DNA from: Pseudoflavitalea rhizosphaerae
Lineage (GTDB): Bacteria > Bacteroidota > Bacteroidia > Chitinophagales > Chitinophagaceae
Assembly: GCF_003991355.1 (NCBI RefSeq)
Contig: NZ_RCSU01000002.1
Coordinates: 310,001-374,000, forward strand
DNA: 64,000 nucleotides
Direction of reading: 5' to 3'
The notes below the pieces were generated by a model that made no database searches, was not told where the DNA came from, and was given only the letters and a program-made list of their open reading frames with translations. Each line of letters begins with the position of its first letter. Positions within the stretch are counted from its first letter, which is position 1. Position numbers and translations under genes: made by a program. Shown here one piece after another: positions 27,483 through 36,563 of this stretch.

Positions 27483-30400
27483 TTACTTATTTACTTTTAT
27501 CACCTTTTCAGTAGTGATGGATACGCCATTCCTGATGATCTGCGCCATGTACATACCGGCTGGCAGTTTCTTCAGGTTGATGGTATATGAGGCCCCTGCT
27601 GCTTTCGCTTCCATCACCAGCTTACCATCGGCATTATAGATCAGTATCCTGTCGCCTGCTTTCAATCCGCTGAACACAGTTGTTTCCACCACAGGATTGG
27701 GCAGCATCCGCACTGCGATATCGGTACACACGGATTTTGCAGTGGCAACGCGGCTGACCTGGTATTTACCATCGATATCGAAATGCTTCAGCCTGTAGTT
27801 GACATCACCTTCCTGTGTAACATTATGCATGAAATGATAGCTGGCCCCTGTTGCAATATTGTTGGAAGGAACGGTAGCGATGGTTACAAATTCCTTTCCG
27901 TCATATGCCTGTACTTCAAAGTGGCTGCTGTTGGCTTCCATGGAAGTGGTCCATTTCAGTTGAACGGAGCAATTACCGGTTGATGTTGCAGTGAAGTCTT
28001 TCAACGTGATAGGTAACGGTGGCGTATAGTTGATAAAATAATCTTCCACCTCTCCGTTCACGAAGCTGCCTTCGCCATTCATTGCTTTGGTGAAGCCGGG
28101 ATCTACGGCAGTGGCGATCACCCTGATAGCTCCGTTGGTAGCGCCAATGGCTGGCGGCACAATAAAGGAGAAATCGGTGGTAACCGGGCTGCCATGTGTT
28201 ACACTACCGGTGGTGAACAGGTCCAGATCATCAATGAAGCTGCCATTACCATCCACATCGTACCAGACGGCATAGAATACCGGCTTGGGAGTACCGCTTC
28301 CATTCACGGTGAGGGTGAAGTCAGCCCTGGTGTCGATGCCTTTCATGATCCAGGGAGCGGCGCTCGAGCCATTTCCGGCGGTATTGCCGGCGGTCATTAC
28401 GAGGCCATCGGCGCCATCCGTTTCAACAGCTGCACATTCGGAGTTGGGTTGATCGATACCGAGCCATGCTGCATCAACTGCGCGGATACTGGCACTGGCT
28501 GCGGTCCAGGTGGCGCCCAGGTTGCCGAAGTCGGCAGGTACGGGCGACAGTACGATAGAATCGATGTTATTATTGTATTCACACTCTTTCGCGTTGGCGG
28601 CGATTATGGGAAGGGTGAATGGAATGGTGGCTGAGCCATCATCGTTACTTACCACATAGATACTGTAAGGAGCGGTGAAACTGCTCAGATCAAGTGTTAC
28701 CGTGTCTTTGATGGTGTTGCCCACGGGCAGGTTGGCTGCCAGTTCACGGGTAGTGGAAAGCCTTACTGCGCCTGCTTTACGTGGATCGCCTATATAGAAA
28801 CGGATAGGCGTTCCTGCAGGAGTGGCGGCCGATCCGTTATTAGACAAGCTGAAGATCAGTGTAGTGGTTGCAGGCTGGAACTCGCAATCGTTCTCACTTT
28901 CAGGCACCACCAGTTCCGCCACGGAAAGATCGGAAGCTGCAATGATACCGGGGTCCAGCAATCTTGGATCTACCTGTGCATTGAACACATCCAGCGGGTA
29001 TTTGCCGGAACCGGAAGGATATTGCAGCATGATGCTTTGTTCCTTCACGGGAATGGTAAGATCATCACTTATGGATTTGGGACGATAGCCGCGGCCGTTC
29101 CAGATCTTTCTGGTATTCTGCCAGGGGGTTGTGCCGTTGGTTGCGCCGAACACACGCAGGTTACCAGTGAAGGCGCTGGACGCTCCGGACACACAAACGA
29201 ATTCGGCAGCACCATCATTGTCTGCATCTACTACTACGGGATGTTCCATCCAGGTGGCAGTGCCGGAATTGAAAGTAGCGATATTAGATGGTGTAGCTGT
29301 ATTGCCATTCACCACGCGGATCAGATCCTGATCGTTATAAATAATTTCCAAAATGCCATCGCCATTCAGATCGAAGGCAGTAACGCCTGTTTCACTGGAA
29401 GCATCGGCGGTGACCAGGCTCCATACAGAACCTGAAGTTTTGTTCAGGTTGAAAGCATGCATACGGAGATTGGAATTGAACAACACTTCCGGAAGGTCCG
29501 TTGGCATTCCATCTATCACCTGCTCATTGTACACATTGGCGATAGTTGGCGCACCTCTGAATAATTGTCCATTATTTGCATAAGGCGCTCTCATTTTGAG
29601 TGTGCCGGCTGCAGGGTCCCAGATCACCATATGTGTTCCGTTGGGATAAGCAATGTCCAGCTGTCCATCATAATCCAGGTCGGCAACTGCTGTTGGGCCA
29701 TCATCGTTTAGCGGGATCACTCCTGCACCGGCAATGGTGCTGAGGTTAGCCAGTGTGGTGATGGTGCCTGCATGGAGGTCCACTCCATACACACGTGAAC
29801 CTGCCACTATCTCTTTGCCGGGATTGGCAGAAAGGATATCGATCACAACCGGGTCCTGTCCCCATTCCGCACCCAGGGCCCGGGCACTGTTGCCGGAGGT
29901 GAGGTAGTTGGGGCCATCCACAGCTTTGATCAGGCGGCCCTCACCAAAGTTGAACTGGAACACATCCAAACCAACGATGATCTCAGGAATGCCATCTTCA
30001 TCAATGTCGGCTATGCGGGGAGAACCGTTGCTGAATTTAGTGGTGACTGTATCTGTGCTTTTGAATTTGTAACTATTTGCATTACCCGATATGTTGTTGA
30101 AAACATATACGTAAGCATCGTTGCCAACCACAATCACTTCGGGAGCTCCATCTCGGTCTATATCTGCAACGGCTGGTTGCATGGTAGACTGGTTCACCCT
30201 TTGTGGCAACTGGATATTATAGTCCACTGAGTTCTTGCCGGCATTGGATCCATCGCCCTTGAAATAAGTGATGCCGGCGCCGCCTGCTCTTACCGCGAGT
30301 ATTTCAGGAATGCCGTCTCCATCCAGATCTGCCACAGTGGGCGATACAGAAGCTGCAAGCGCTCCGTTATTGGTGCTCAGCCACTCCTGTGAAATGGAGA

Positions 30401-33400
30401 AATTGGTTAATGGCGGTGCTGCTGCTGTACAGCCGGGAATAGGCGCACAGGCGTCGTCCAGATCATCAGTATAACCATCGAGATCATCATCTATGCCATT
30501 GCCGCAGATCTCAGGTTCGATGCTTCCGGCAAATGAGAAATACTGTGTGCCGGTAATGGGGAAACTGATCTGGAAAGAACGGAAGGATTCACCATTGATC
30601 TCCACGATGCCGCCGGCAGTTACCTGCGCAGCGCTGCCGTCATCGAGTGATGCAACAGAACCGTAGATCAGCATGGGCGCAGGTCCCAGTCCATTCAACC
30701 CTGTTACGGGATAGTAAACCGTTAATGATTGATCGAAGTTATTCGTGTTTTCCAGTTTCCAGGTGCGGGTGAGTCTTTTCTGACTAATGCCCGTATTGTA
30801 GTTGAAACCGGGAGCATTATTGTCGCCCCAGACCAGGAACTGAAGATCTGAAGTGATTACATTGCTGTTGGCGGCATTGGTAGCGGCCACATCTCCCAGC
30901 GCCATCACCACCTGACTGCCGGGATTCACACTCTGGCTCTGGCGCTGGTTCAGACCGGTATTGTCATCTCGACCGATTCCGGCAATGGAATTGCCATAGC
31001 CGCTGATCGCATATACGGTACTGTTATCAGTGGCAGTATAATCAGATCCCAGTGTGATGCCATATTTGAGAGCGAGATAGGATTCCACTTTTCCATAACT
31101 GGCCGCATCGAGAGCAGTATTGTACATTACGGCTTCGGCAATATTACTCTGGGCCGAAAGTTGATTACCGCTGTTATAAGCGCCGATCTGCAGCCTGTCT
31201 ATACTATGCGATAAAGAACTGGTAACAGCCACACCGGTAACACCATCCTGCCGCAGCAACGTACCATTGGCAGTGCCATTGCTGAAAACCATCGTACCAA
31301 GATACTGCCTGCCTGTATTGAGACTGCCTAAAGTCATTGTAGCCACTGCGTTACCGCTGTGCAGTACCCTCAATGTTTTGCTTGTAGCATACAACGCGGT
31401 ACCCGGTGCGCCGCTATAGGCAGACATCAGGTTGCGTCCTCCAGCACCTTCTGCAGCCCTGAACACTACAAATTTCGTATAGTTGGCATTCGCATTGGTA
31501 GTTACATTGGCCGCACTGGAAAGGAAACTGCTACCATCATAGATCATGGATGGATTGAAGTTCACAGCAGCGGGGCTCAACTGTATATTACCGGTAGCAG
31601 TGAAATTATTGGATGTATTGGTTTGGTTGATCCAATTGTTAACAGCAGTACCGGTTGTGTTTACACCTGCATCAGATCTTAACCATACGGCAGCTCCTGT
31701 AACGCCGCCGGGGAAGATCGCTTTGCTGGCGAAACTGAAGTAAATGGTTCCGGTAGTTGGGAAGGTTACCGTAAATGCCGTATGCGCTATGCCACCGATG
31801 GTGGCTGTACCGCTGGCCAGCACTTCAGTGCCCGGACCAGTCAGCGTTGCGCTGGTATTATAGATCAGGTATTTGTCTGCGTTAGTAAGCTGGTTCAATT
31901 GCGCAGTTGGGAAATAAACAGTCACTTCCTGGTTCATATTTCCTGTATTCTGCAATTTCCAGATCCTCGTGAAGCGGTTGTTCACCGTTGCGAACCCGGT
32001 AACAGGAACGGTAGTGGTGATAGCAGCATTGTTATCGCCCCATACCAGCCACTGTTTATCGGCAGCAAAACTGTTCAGGTTCTCTGCATTGGAATTGGCG
32101 ATGCTTCCCAGCGCCATCACTACCTGCTGTGTGCCGGTATTGATACTGCGGCCCTGCAACTGGTTCAGGCCTTCTTCATCATCCCTTCCAATTCCCGCGA
32201 TATTATTATTGTGTGAAGCGATATCGTAAGTAACGGTAGTACCGTCAGAAGCCAGGTAATTGTGCCCGAGGTTGATACCGTACTTAAGACCGAGATAACT
32301 CTGGATCTTCCGGGTATCAACACTTCCACTGGCCAATGCCGATGGATACACGATCACTTCAGCAATACGCCCTGATAGATTATTGCCATTCTGGTGTGCG
32401 CCCAACTGCATGGTGGAACTCGCATAACCCACGGAGGAGGCCACGGAAGCCCTGTTGGTACCATCCACATTGATAAAGGTGCCGCCTGCCACGCCGGAAG
32501 CGAAGCCCCCGGTACCGATAAAGTAACGTGAAGTATTTACCACATTGGTGGCAGAAAGAATATTTCCGGCATGGAAGATATGCAGATCGGTAGCCGTATT
32601 ACTGCCAAAAAAAGCGTTGTTGCCGGTACCCCCTGAAGAAAGGATATTATTGGTGTTGGCTGCATCATATTTGAAAACAACAAACTTAGTGTAGGCCGAA
32701 TTTGCGGGCAGTACCGTGTTGGCGCTGGTGATATAGTTGCTGCCATTAAAAGTAACACCCGGATGGAAGTTGATATTGTTGATTGTCTGCTGTGGATTGG
32801 CCGTAGCCGTAAAACTGTTGCCGGCATTGGACTGGTTCACCCATCCGGTTACATTGTTACCGGTGGTGAGCAAGCCTGCATCCGGACGCAGCCAAACTGC
32901 CGCCCCTGCCACATTACCGGGGTTCACTGCTTTGGCAGCAAAGCTGAAATACAATGTACCGGTAGTAGGAAATGTAACATTGAAACCTTTGCAGGCAACG
33001 CCATCGATGGTAACGGTAGAACTGGCTGCCACCTCTGTGCCGCCACCTGTCAGGCTAGCGCTGTTACTGAACACAAGGTAAGGATTGGTGCCGGGCAGGT
33101 TATTAAGTCCTGATACAGGGAAGTACACCGTTACCTGCTGGTTGAATCCGCCTGTATTCAGCAATTTCCAGGTACGACTGAGGCGGGTATTGGTAGTAGC
33201 CCAACCAGTGAGTGCCGTGGTGCTGGTAACGGCTCCGCCATTGTTTCCCCAAACAAGGAATTGTTTATCTGCGGGGATAATGCCGTTGTTCAATGCGTTG
33301 GATGTAGCATACTCGCCAATGGCCATCAGCACCTGGGGTGTATTGGGATTGATGCTCCTGCCCTGCTTCTGGTACAGCGCAGTATTATCATCGCGGCCAA

Positions 33401-35417
33401 TACCGGCGATATTGTTGCCGAAACCTGCTGCTGTATAAGTGACGGTAGTTCCATCGGACGACAGGTAATCATGACCGATAGTAATACCATATTTCAGGCC
33501 CAGATAGCTTTCTATTTTTCTCGTATTTACCGTGTTGTTCCCGAGTGAGGCCGGAAACAGGATCACTTCCGCGATCCGGCCGCTCAGTGGTGACCCGCCT
33601 CCATTATGACCACCCAACTCCGTACCTCCGGTAACGTATGCAGCTGTTGAAGTGGTAGTACCCCTGGACGTACCATCGATATTGATATAGGTGCCGCCGG
33701 TGAGGCTCCTGGTAAATCCACCGGTAGCTATAAAATAACGGGATGTATTAACCGAATTGGTGGCGTTAAGGATGGTTCCATTATGCCATAGCGCCACATC
33801 TGTGGTAGTATTTGCGCCGAAAAAAGCAGTGTTCCCGCCGGGAGAGGATGAAACGATATTATTGCCGCTCACCGCATCGTATTTGAACACTACAAATTTG
33901 GTATACGGACTATTACCGGTGAGTGTGTTCCCTGCACTGTTGAGCCTGTTGTTATTGAACAGGATGCCCTGATTGAAATTCACGTTGGCCGGCGTCAGTT
34001 GAGGATTACCGGTAGCATTGAAACTATTGGCAGCATTCACCTGGTTGGTCCAGGAAAGAATATTGTTGCCGGAAGTATTCAGGCCGGCATCCGTTCTCAG
34101 CCAAACCGCAGCGCCGGCTACATCGCCGGGATGCACAATTTTTGCGGCAAAGCTGAAATACAATGTGCCGGTGCTGGGGAAAGTAAGCTGGAAGGTCCTG
34201 TATGCAACACCATTGATGGTTGTTGTGCCAGTGGATGCCACTTCTGTGCCGCCACCGTCCAGGGTTGCGCTGGTATTATAAATAAGGTATGGACTATTAC
34301 CGGGCAAAGCATTCAAGCCTGCAACGGGAAAATGTACAGTCACCTGCTGACCAAATGCGCCGGTGTTCTGTAACTTCCAGATGCGTGTGAGCCTGGTAGT
34401 GGCATTGGTCCAGCCGCTAAGTGCAGCAGTAGTATTGAGTGCGCCATTGTTATTGCCCCAAACCAGGAATTGCCTGTCTGTTGCAATAGTGCCGGAATTG
34501 GCCGCATTGGTAGCGGCAATACTGCCCAGGCTCATGATCACCTGGTGGCCGCCATTGATGCTTACAGATTGTTTCTGGTTCAATGAAGAATTATCGTCGC
34601 GTCCCAGGCCGGCAATATTATTCCCGAAGCTGCTGATATCATAAACAGTGCCGGCATTTGAAGCGAGATAATTATGGGAAAGTGTAATACCATATTTCAA
34701 CCCGAGATAAGATTGTATCTGCCTGGTGGCATTGGCGGCTGTAGTTAACGCATTGGGGTAAATGATGGCTTCTGCAATGCGGCCGGTGAGACGGTTGCCG
34801 TTACCATGTGCGCCGATTTGTATGAGACCTGCCAGGTAAGGAGCAGAAGAGGTGATGCTCTTTTTCAAAGTTCCGTCTACATTGATATACATACCATTTG
34901 CAGCGCCACTGCTGAACCCTGCAGTAGCTATGTAATACCTGGATGGGTTTACAACATTATTGGCAGTAAGGATATTGCCGCCATGATGTATTATCAGGTC
35001 CGTATTGGTATTGCTACTGAAAAGCGCATGATTGCCTCCTGTTCCGGAAGAGATGAGGTTATTGGCCGTTACACCATCATATTTGAAGACTACAAATTTC
35101 GTGTACGCGCCATTGTTAGTGAGCATACCGGCGTTACTGGTTACATGGTTGTTTCCGTTGAAGAGAACGCCTGGCTGGAAGTTCAATTGGCTGGCATTCC
35201 ACTGTGGGTTGCCGGTACCGGTGAAATTGGTGCCTCCTGCCTGATTCACCCAAGTGGTTACATTGTTGCCTGAAGTAGTTACTCCCTGATCGGCTTTAAG
35301 CCAGACCACAGCGCCACTGACGCCTCCGGGATAAGATTGTGCTACAACCTGGGTATGGGTACTTGCCAAAAGCAGTACAAACAGGCCAAAGGCCCGCATA
35401 CACAAAGAGTTTTTCAT
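27483..35417 (-). CDS. Giant modular surface protein with T9SS sorting domain
   Basis: 2644 residues. Signal peptide (MKNSLCMRAFGLFVLLLAST then HTQVVAQ). Four tandem modules of about 402 residues start near 29, 428, 831 and 1235, each opening with 'PGxVxGAxVWLxxD', then a jelly-roll-like part, 'GRIAEVI', 'ESYLGLKYGI' and 'IAGIGRDD' (a pattern I associate with DUF8202/LamG-like domains). 'CGNGIDDDLDGYTDDLDDAC' near 1632 is a calcium-binding-like linker. Six FG-GAP/VCBS-type repeats ('DLDGDGIPEI') span about 1690-2080. A CARDB-like part, a GEVED domain ('GEVEDYFINY') near 2430-2465, an Fn3-like part, and a C-terminal T9SS type A sorting domain ('LPNPVVETTVFSGLKAGD' ... 'KLPAGMYMAQI') finish it. 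Probably an adhesin or large carbohydrate-binding surface protein. Confidence 0.9.
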   Translation of the reverse strand: MKNSLCMRAFGLFVLLLASTHTQVVAQSYPGGVSGAVVWLKADQGVTTSGNNVTTWVNQAGGTNFTGTGNPQWNASQLNFQPGVLFNGNNHVTSNAGMLTNNGAYTKFVVFKYDGVTANNLISSGTGGNHALFSSNTNTDLIIHHGGNILTANNVVNPSRYYIATAGFSSGAANGMYINVDGTLKKSITSSAPYLAGLIQIGAHGNGNRLTGRIAEAIIYPNALTTAANATRQIQSYLGLKYGITLSHNYLASNAGTVYDISSFGNNIAGLGRDDNSSLNQKQSVSINGGHQVIMSLGSIAATNAANSGTIATDRQFLVWGNNNGALNTTAALSGWTNATTRLTRIWKLQNTGAFGQQVTVHFPVAGLNALPGNSPYLIYNTSATLDGGGTEVASTGTTTINGVAYRTFQLTFPSTGTLYFSFAAKIVHPGDVAGAAVWLRTDAGLNTSGNNILSWTNQVNAANSFNATGNPQLTPANVNFNQGILFNNNRLNSAGNTLTGNSPYTKFVVFKYDAVSGNNIVSSSPGGNTAFFGANTTTDVALWHNGTILNATNSVNTSRYFIATGGFTRSLTGGTYINIDGTSRGTTTSTAAYVTGGTELGGHNGGGSPLSGRIAEVILFPASLGNNTVNTRKIESYLGLKYGITIGHDYLSSDGTTVTYTAAGFGNNIAGIGRDDNTALYQKQGRSINPNTPQVLMAIGEYATSNALNNGIIPADKQFLVWGNNGGAVTSTTALTGWATTNTRLSRTWKLLNTGGFNQQVTVYFPVSGLNNLPGTNPYLVFSNSASLTGGGTEVAASSTVTIDGVACKGFNVTFPTTGTLYFSFAAKAVNPGNVAGAAVWLRPDAGLLTTGNNVTGWVNQSNAGNSFTATANPQQTINNINFHPGVTFNGSNYITSANTVLPANSAYTKFVVFKYDAANTNNILSSGGTGNNAFFGSNTATDLHIFHAGNILSATNVVNTSRYFIGTGGFASGVAGGTFINVDGTNRASVASSVGYASSTMQLGAHQNGNNLSGRIAEVIVYPSALASGSVDTRKIQSYLGLKYGINLGHNYLASDGTTVTYDIASHNNNIAGIGRDDEEGLNQLQGRSINTGTQQVVMALGSIANSNAENLNSFAADKQWLVWGDNNAAITTTVPVTGFATVNNRFTRIWKLQNTGNMNQEVTVYFPTAQLNQLTNADKYLIYNTSATLTGPGTEVLASGTATIGGIAHTAFTVTFPTTGTIYFSFASKAIFPGGVTGAAVWLRSDAGVNTTGTAVNNWINQTNTSNNFTATGNIQLSPAAVNFNPSMIYDGSSFLSSAANVTTNANANYTKFVVFRAAEGAGGRNLMSAYSGAPGTALYATSKTLRVLHSGNAVATMTLGSLNTGRQYLGTMVFSNGTANGTLLRQDGVTGVAVTSSLSHSIDRLQIGAYNSGNQLSAQSNIAEAVMYNTALDAASYGKVESYLALKYGITLGSDYTATDNSTVYAISGYGNSIAGIGRDDNTGLNQRQSQSVNPGSQVVMALGDVAATNAANSNVITSDLQFLVWGDNNAPGFNYNTGISQKRLTRTWKLENTNNFDQSLTVYYPVTGLNGLGPAPMLIYGSVASLDDGSAAQVTAGGIVEINGESFRSFQISFPITGTQYFSFAGSIEPEICGNGIDDDLDGYTDDLDDACAPIPGCTAAAPPLTNFSISQEWLSTNNGALAASVSPTVADLDGDGIPEILAVRAGGAGITYFKGDGSNAGKNSVDYNIQLPQRVNQSTMQPAVADIDRDGAPEVIVVGNDAYVYVFNNISGNANSYKFKSTDTVTTKFSNGSPRIADIDEDGIPEIIVGLDVFQFNFGEGRLIKAVDGPNYLTSGNSARALGAEWGQDPVVIDILSANPGKEIVAGSRVYGVDLHAGTITTLANLSTIAGAGVIPLNDDGPTAVADLDYDGQLDIAYPNGTHMVIWDPAAGTLKMRAPYANNGQLFRGAPTIANVYNEQVIDGMPTDLPEVLFNSNLRMHAFNLNKTSGSVWSLVTADASSETGVTAFDLNGDGILEIIYNDQDLIRVVNGNTATPSNIATFNSGTATWMEHPVVVDADNDGAAEFVCVSGASSAFTGNLRVFGATNGTTPWQNTRKIWNGRGYRPKSISDDLTIPVKEQSIMLQYPSGSGKYPLDVFNAQVDPRLLDPGIIAASDLSVAELVVPESENDCEFQPATTTLIFSLSNNGSAATPAGTPIRFYIGDPRKAGAVRLSTTRELAANLPVGNTIKDTVTLDLSSFTAPYSIYVVSNDDGSATIPFTLPIIAANAKECEYNNNIDSIVLSPVPADFGNLGATWTAASASIRAVDAAWLGIDQPNSECAAVETDGADGLVMTAGNTAGNGSSAAPWIMKGIDTRADFTLTVNGSGTPKPVFYAVWYDVDGNGSFIDDLDLFTTGSVTHGSPVTTDFSFIVPPAIGATNGAIRVIATAVDPGFTKAMNGEGSFVNGEVEDYFINYTPPLPITLKDFTATSTGNCSVQLKWTTSMEANSSHFEVQAYDGKEFVTIATVPSNNIATGASYHFMHNVTQEGDVNYRLKHFDIDGKYQVSRVATAKSVCTDIAVRMLPNPVVETTVFSGLKAGDRILIYNADGKLVMEAKAAGASYTINLKKLPAGMYMAQIIRNGVSITTEKVIKVNK

Positions 35418-35623
35418 AAATATAAATTAAGGTAGGTTTGAATCCGGAAAAATGGTTCAAAATATAGAAGGGATAGACAACGCTGGCAGACGCGCCTGTT
35501 ATTTCTTGTAAAGGTTTCGCGAATATAATTTATTCATTTAACGTACCCATCATTGTTAGTAAGTTATAATGAAGAGCAGCTTGCATTTGTAGTAATACTT
35601 CGATACTGACGGAATATCTCCAC

Positions 35624-35653
35624 AAAAAAACCCTCCAGGTAAGCCTGAAGGGT
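35624..35653 (-). terminator. Rho-independent terminator of the BI-1/YccA gene
   Basis: Ten-base stem 35630-35639 / 35644-35653 with a four-base loop (one mismatch-like wobble), followed on the minus strand by seven T. It lies about 22 bases after the stop of the BI-1 family gene. Confidence 0.9.
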
Positions 35654-35675
35654 CCACAAAAAATTAATATACTTA

Positions 35676-36428
35676 TTACTCTCTTCTTCCACCGAACAAT
35701 CTCAGTAAGAAAAGGAAGATATTGATGAAATCAAGATAGAGCGTGAGCGCACCCATGATGGCGAGCTTCTTTGTTTGGCTCTGTGGTGTTCCTTCAAATT
35801 CAACACCCTCGCCGATACGTTTCAGTTTCTGCACATCGTAAGCAGTGAGACCGGTGAACACCATCACGCCGATGATGCTGATCACATAACCCATGGTATC
35901 ACTCTTCAGGAAAATATTGATGAGCATCGCCACCACAATTCCGATCAGCGCCATGGTGAGTAGTCGTCCGAAACTGGTAAGATCCTTTTTAGTTGTGTAT
36001 CCCATCACTGCCATGATACCGAACATCGCAGCAGCGGAAGCGAAGCAACCGATAACGGAGTTTGCTGTATAGGTCAACAGGATAAAGCTGAAGCTGATCC
36101 CATTGATGGCGGAATATAAAAGGAATAATAATGTGATCACGGGGGCAGAAAGCCTGTTGAAGGCGAAAGACATCAGCAGCACAAATCCGAGTGGCGCAAA
36201 CATGGTGATCCAGCCGAGCATGTTCAGTTTTCCTGTTTCAAAATCCACCAGCTGTAATAACAGACTGGGGGTATTCATAAACAATAATGCAAACAAGGCT
36301 GAAAGACCCAACCCAACGAACATCCACATGAATACATTGGCAAGGAAATTCCTGGCAATGGCATGAGGCATGGCCTGTTGATTGCCCTGGGACTGATAAT
36401 ACTGAGATGGCTGATTGTAATTATCCAT
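35676..36428 (-). CDS. Bax inhibitor-1/YccA family membrane protein
   Basis: 250 residues. A Gln/Asn-rich cytoplasmic N-terminus of about 25 residues precedes seven hydrophobic segments. Typical motifs are 'YSAINGISFSFILLTY' in the middle and the C-terminal 'LTAYDVQKLKRIG' and 'GALTLYLDFINIFLFLLRLFG' (in part). The family forms pH-sensitive calcium-leak-like channels in the inner membrane and YccA binds FtsH. The gene stands alone with its own terminator. Confidence 0.95.
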   Translation of the reverse strand: MDNYNQPSQYYQSQGNQQAMPHAIARNFLANVFMWMFVGLGLSALFALLFMNTPSLLLQLVDFETGKLNMLGWITMFAPLGFVLLMSFAFNRLSAPVITLLFLLYSAINGISFSFILLTYTANSVIGCFASAAAMFGIMAVMGYTTKKDLTSFGRLLTMALIGIVVAMLINIFLKSDTMGYVISIIGVMVFTGLTAYDVQKLKRIGEGVEFEGTPQSQTKKLAIMGALTLYLDFINIFLFLLRLFGGRRE

Positions 36429-36563
36429 ATAAAAAACAATTGCTTTGCGTAAATGTAGGAAATTCCCCGTAATTACCAGTTTCCGGATGGACTACAGGGA
36501 TTTTCTGACCTTTCTTAACGCCGCTTTCACTTTTTCAGTATAAAAATCAATGGGTATCGCCTA

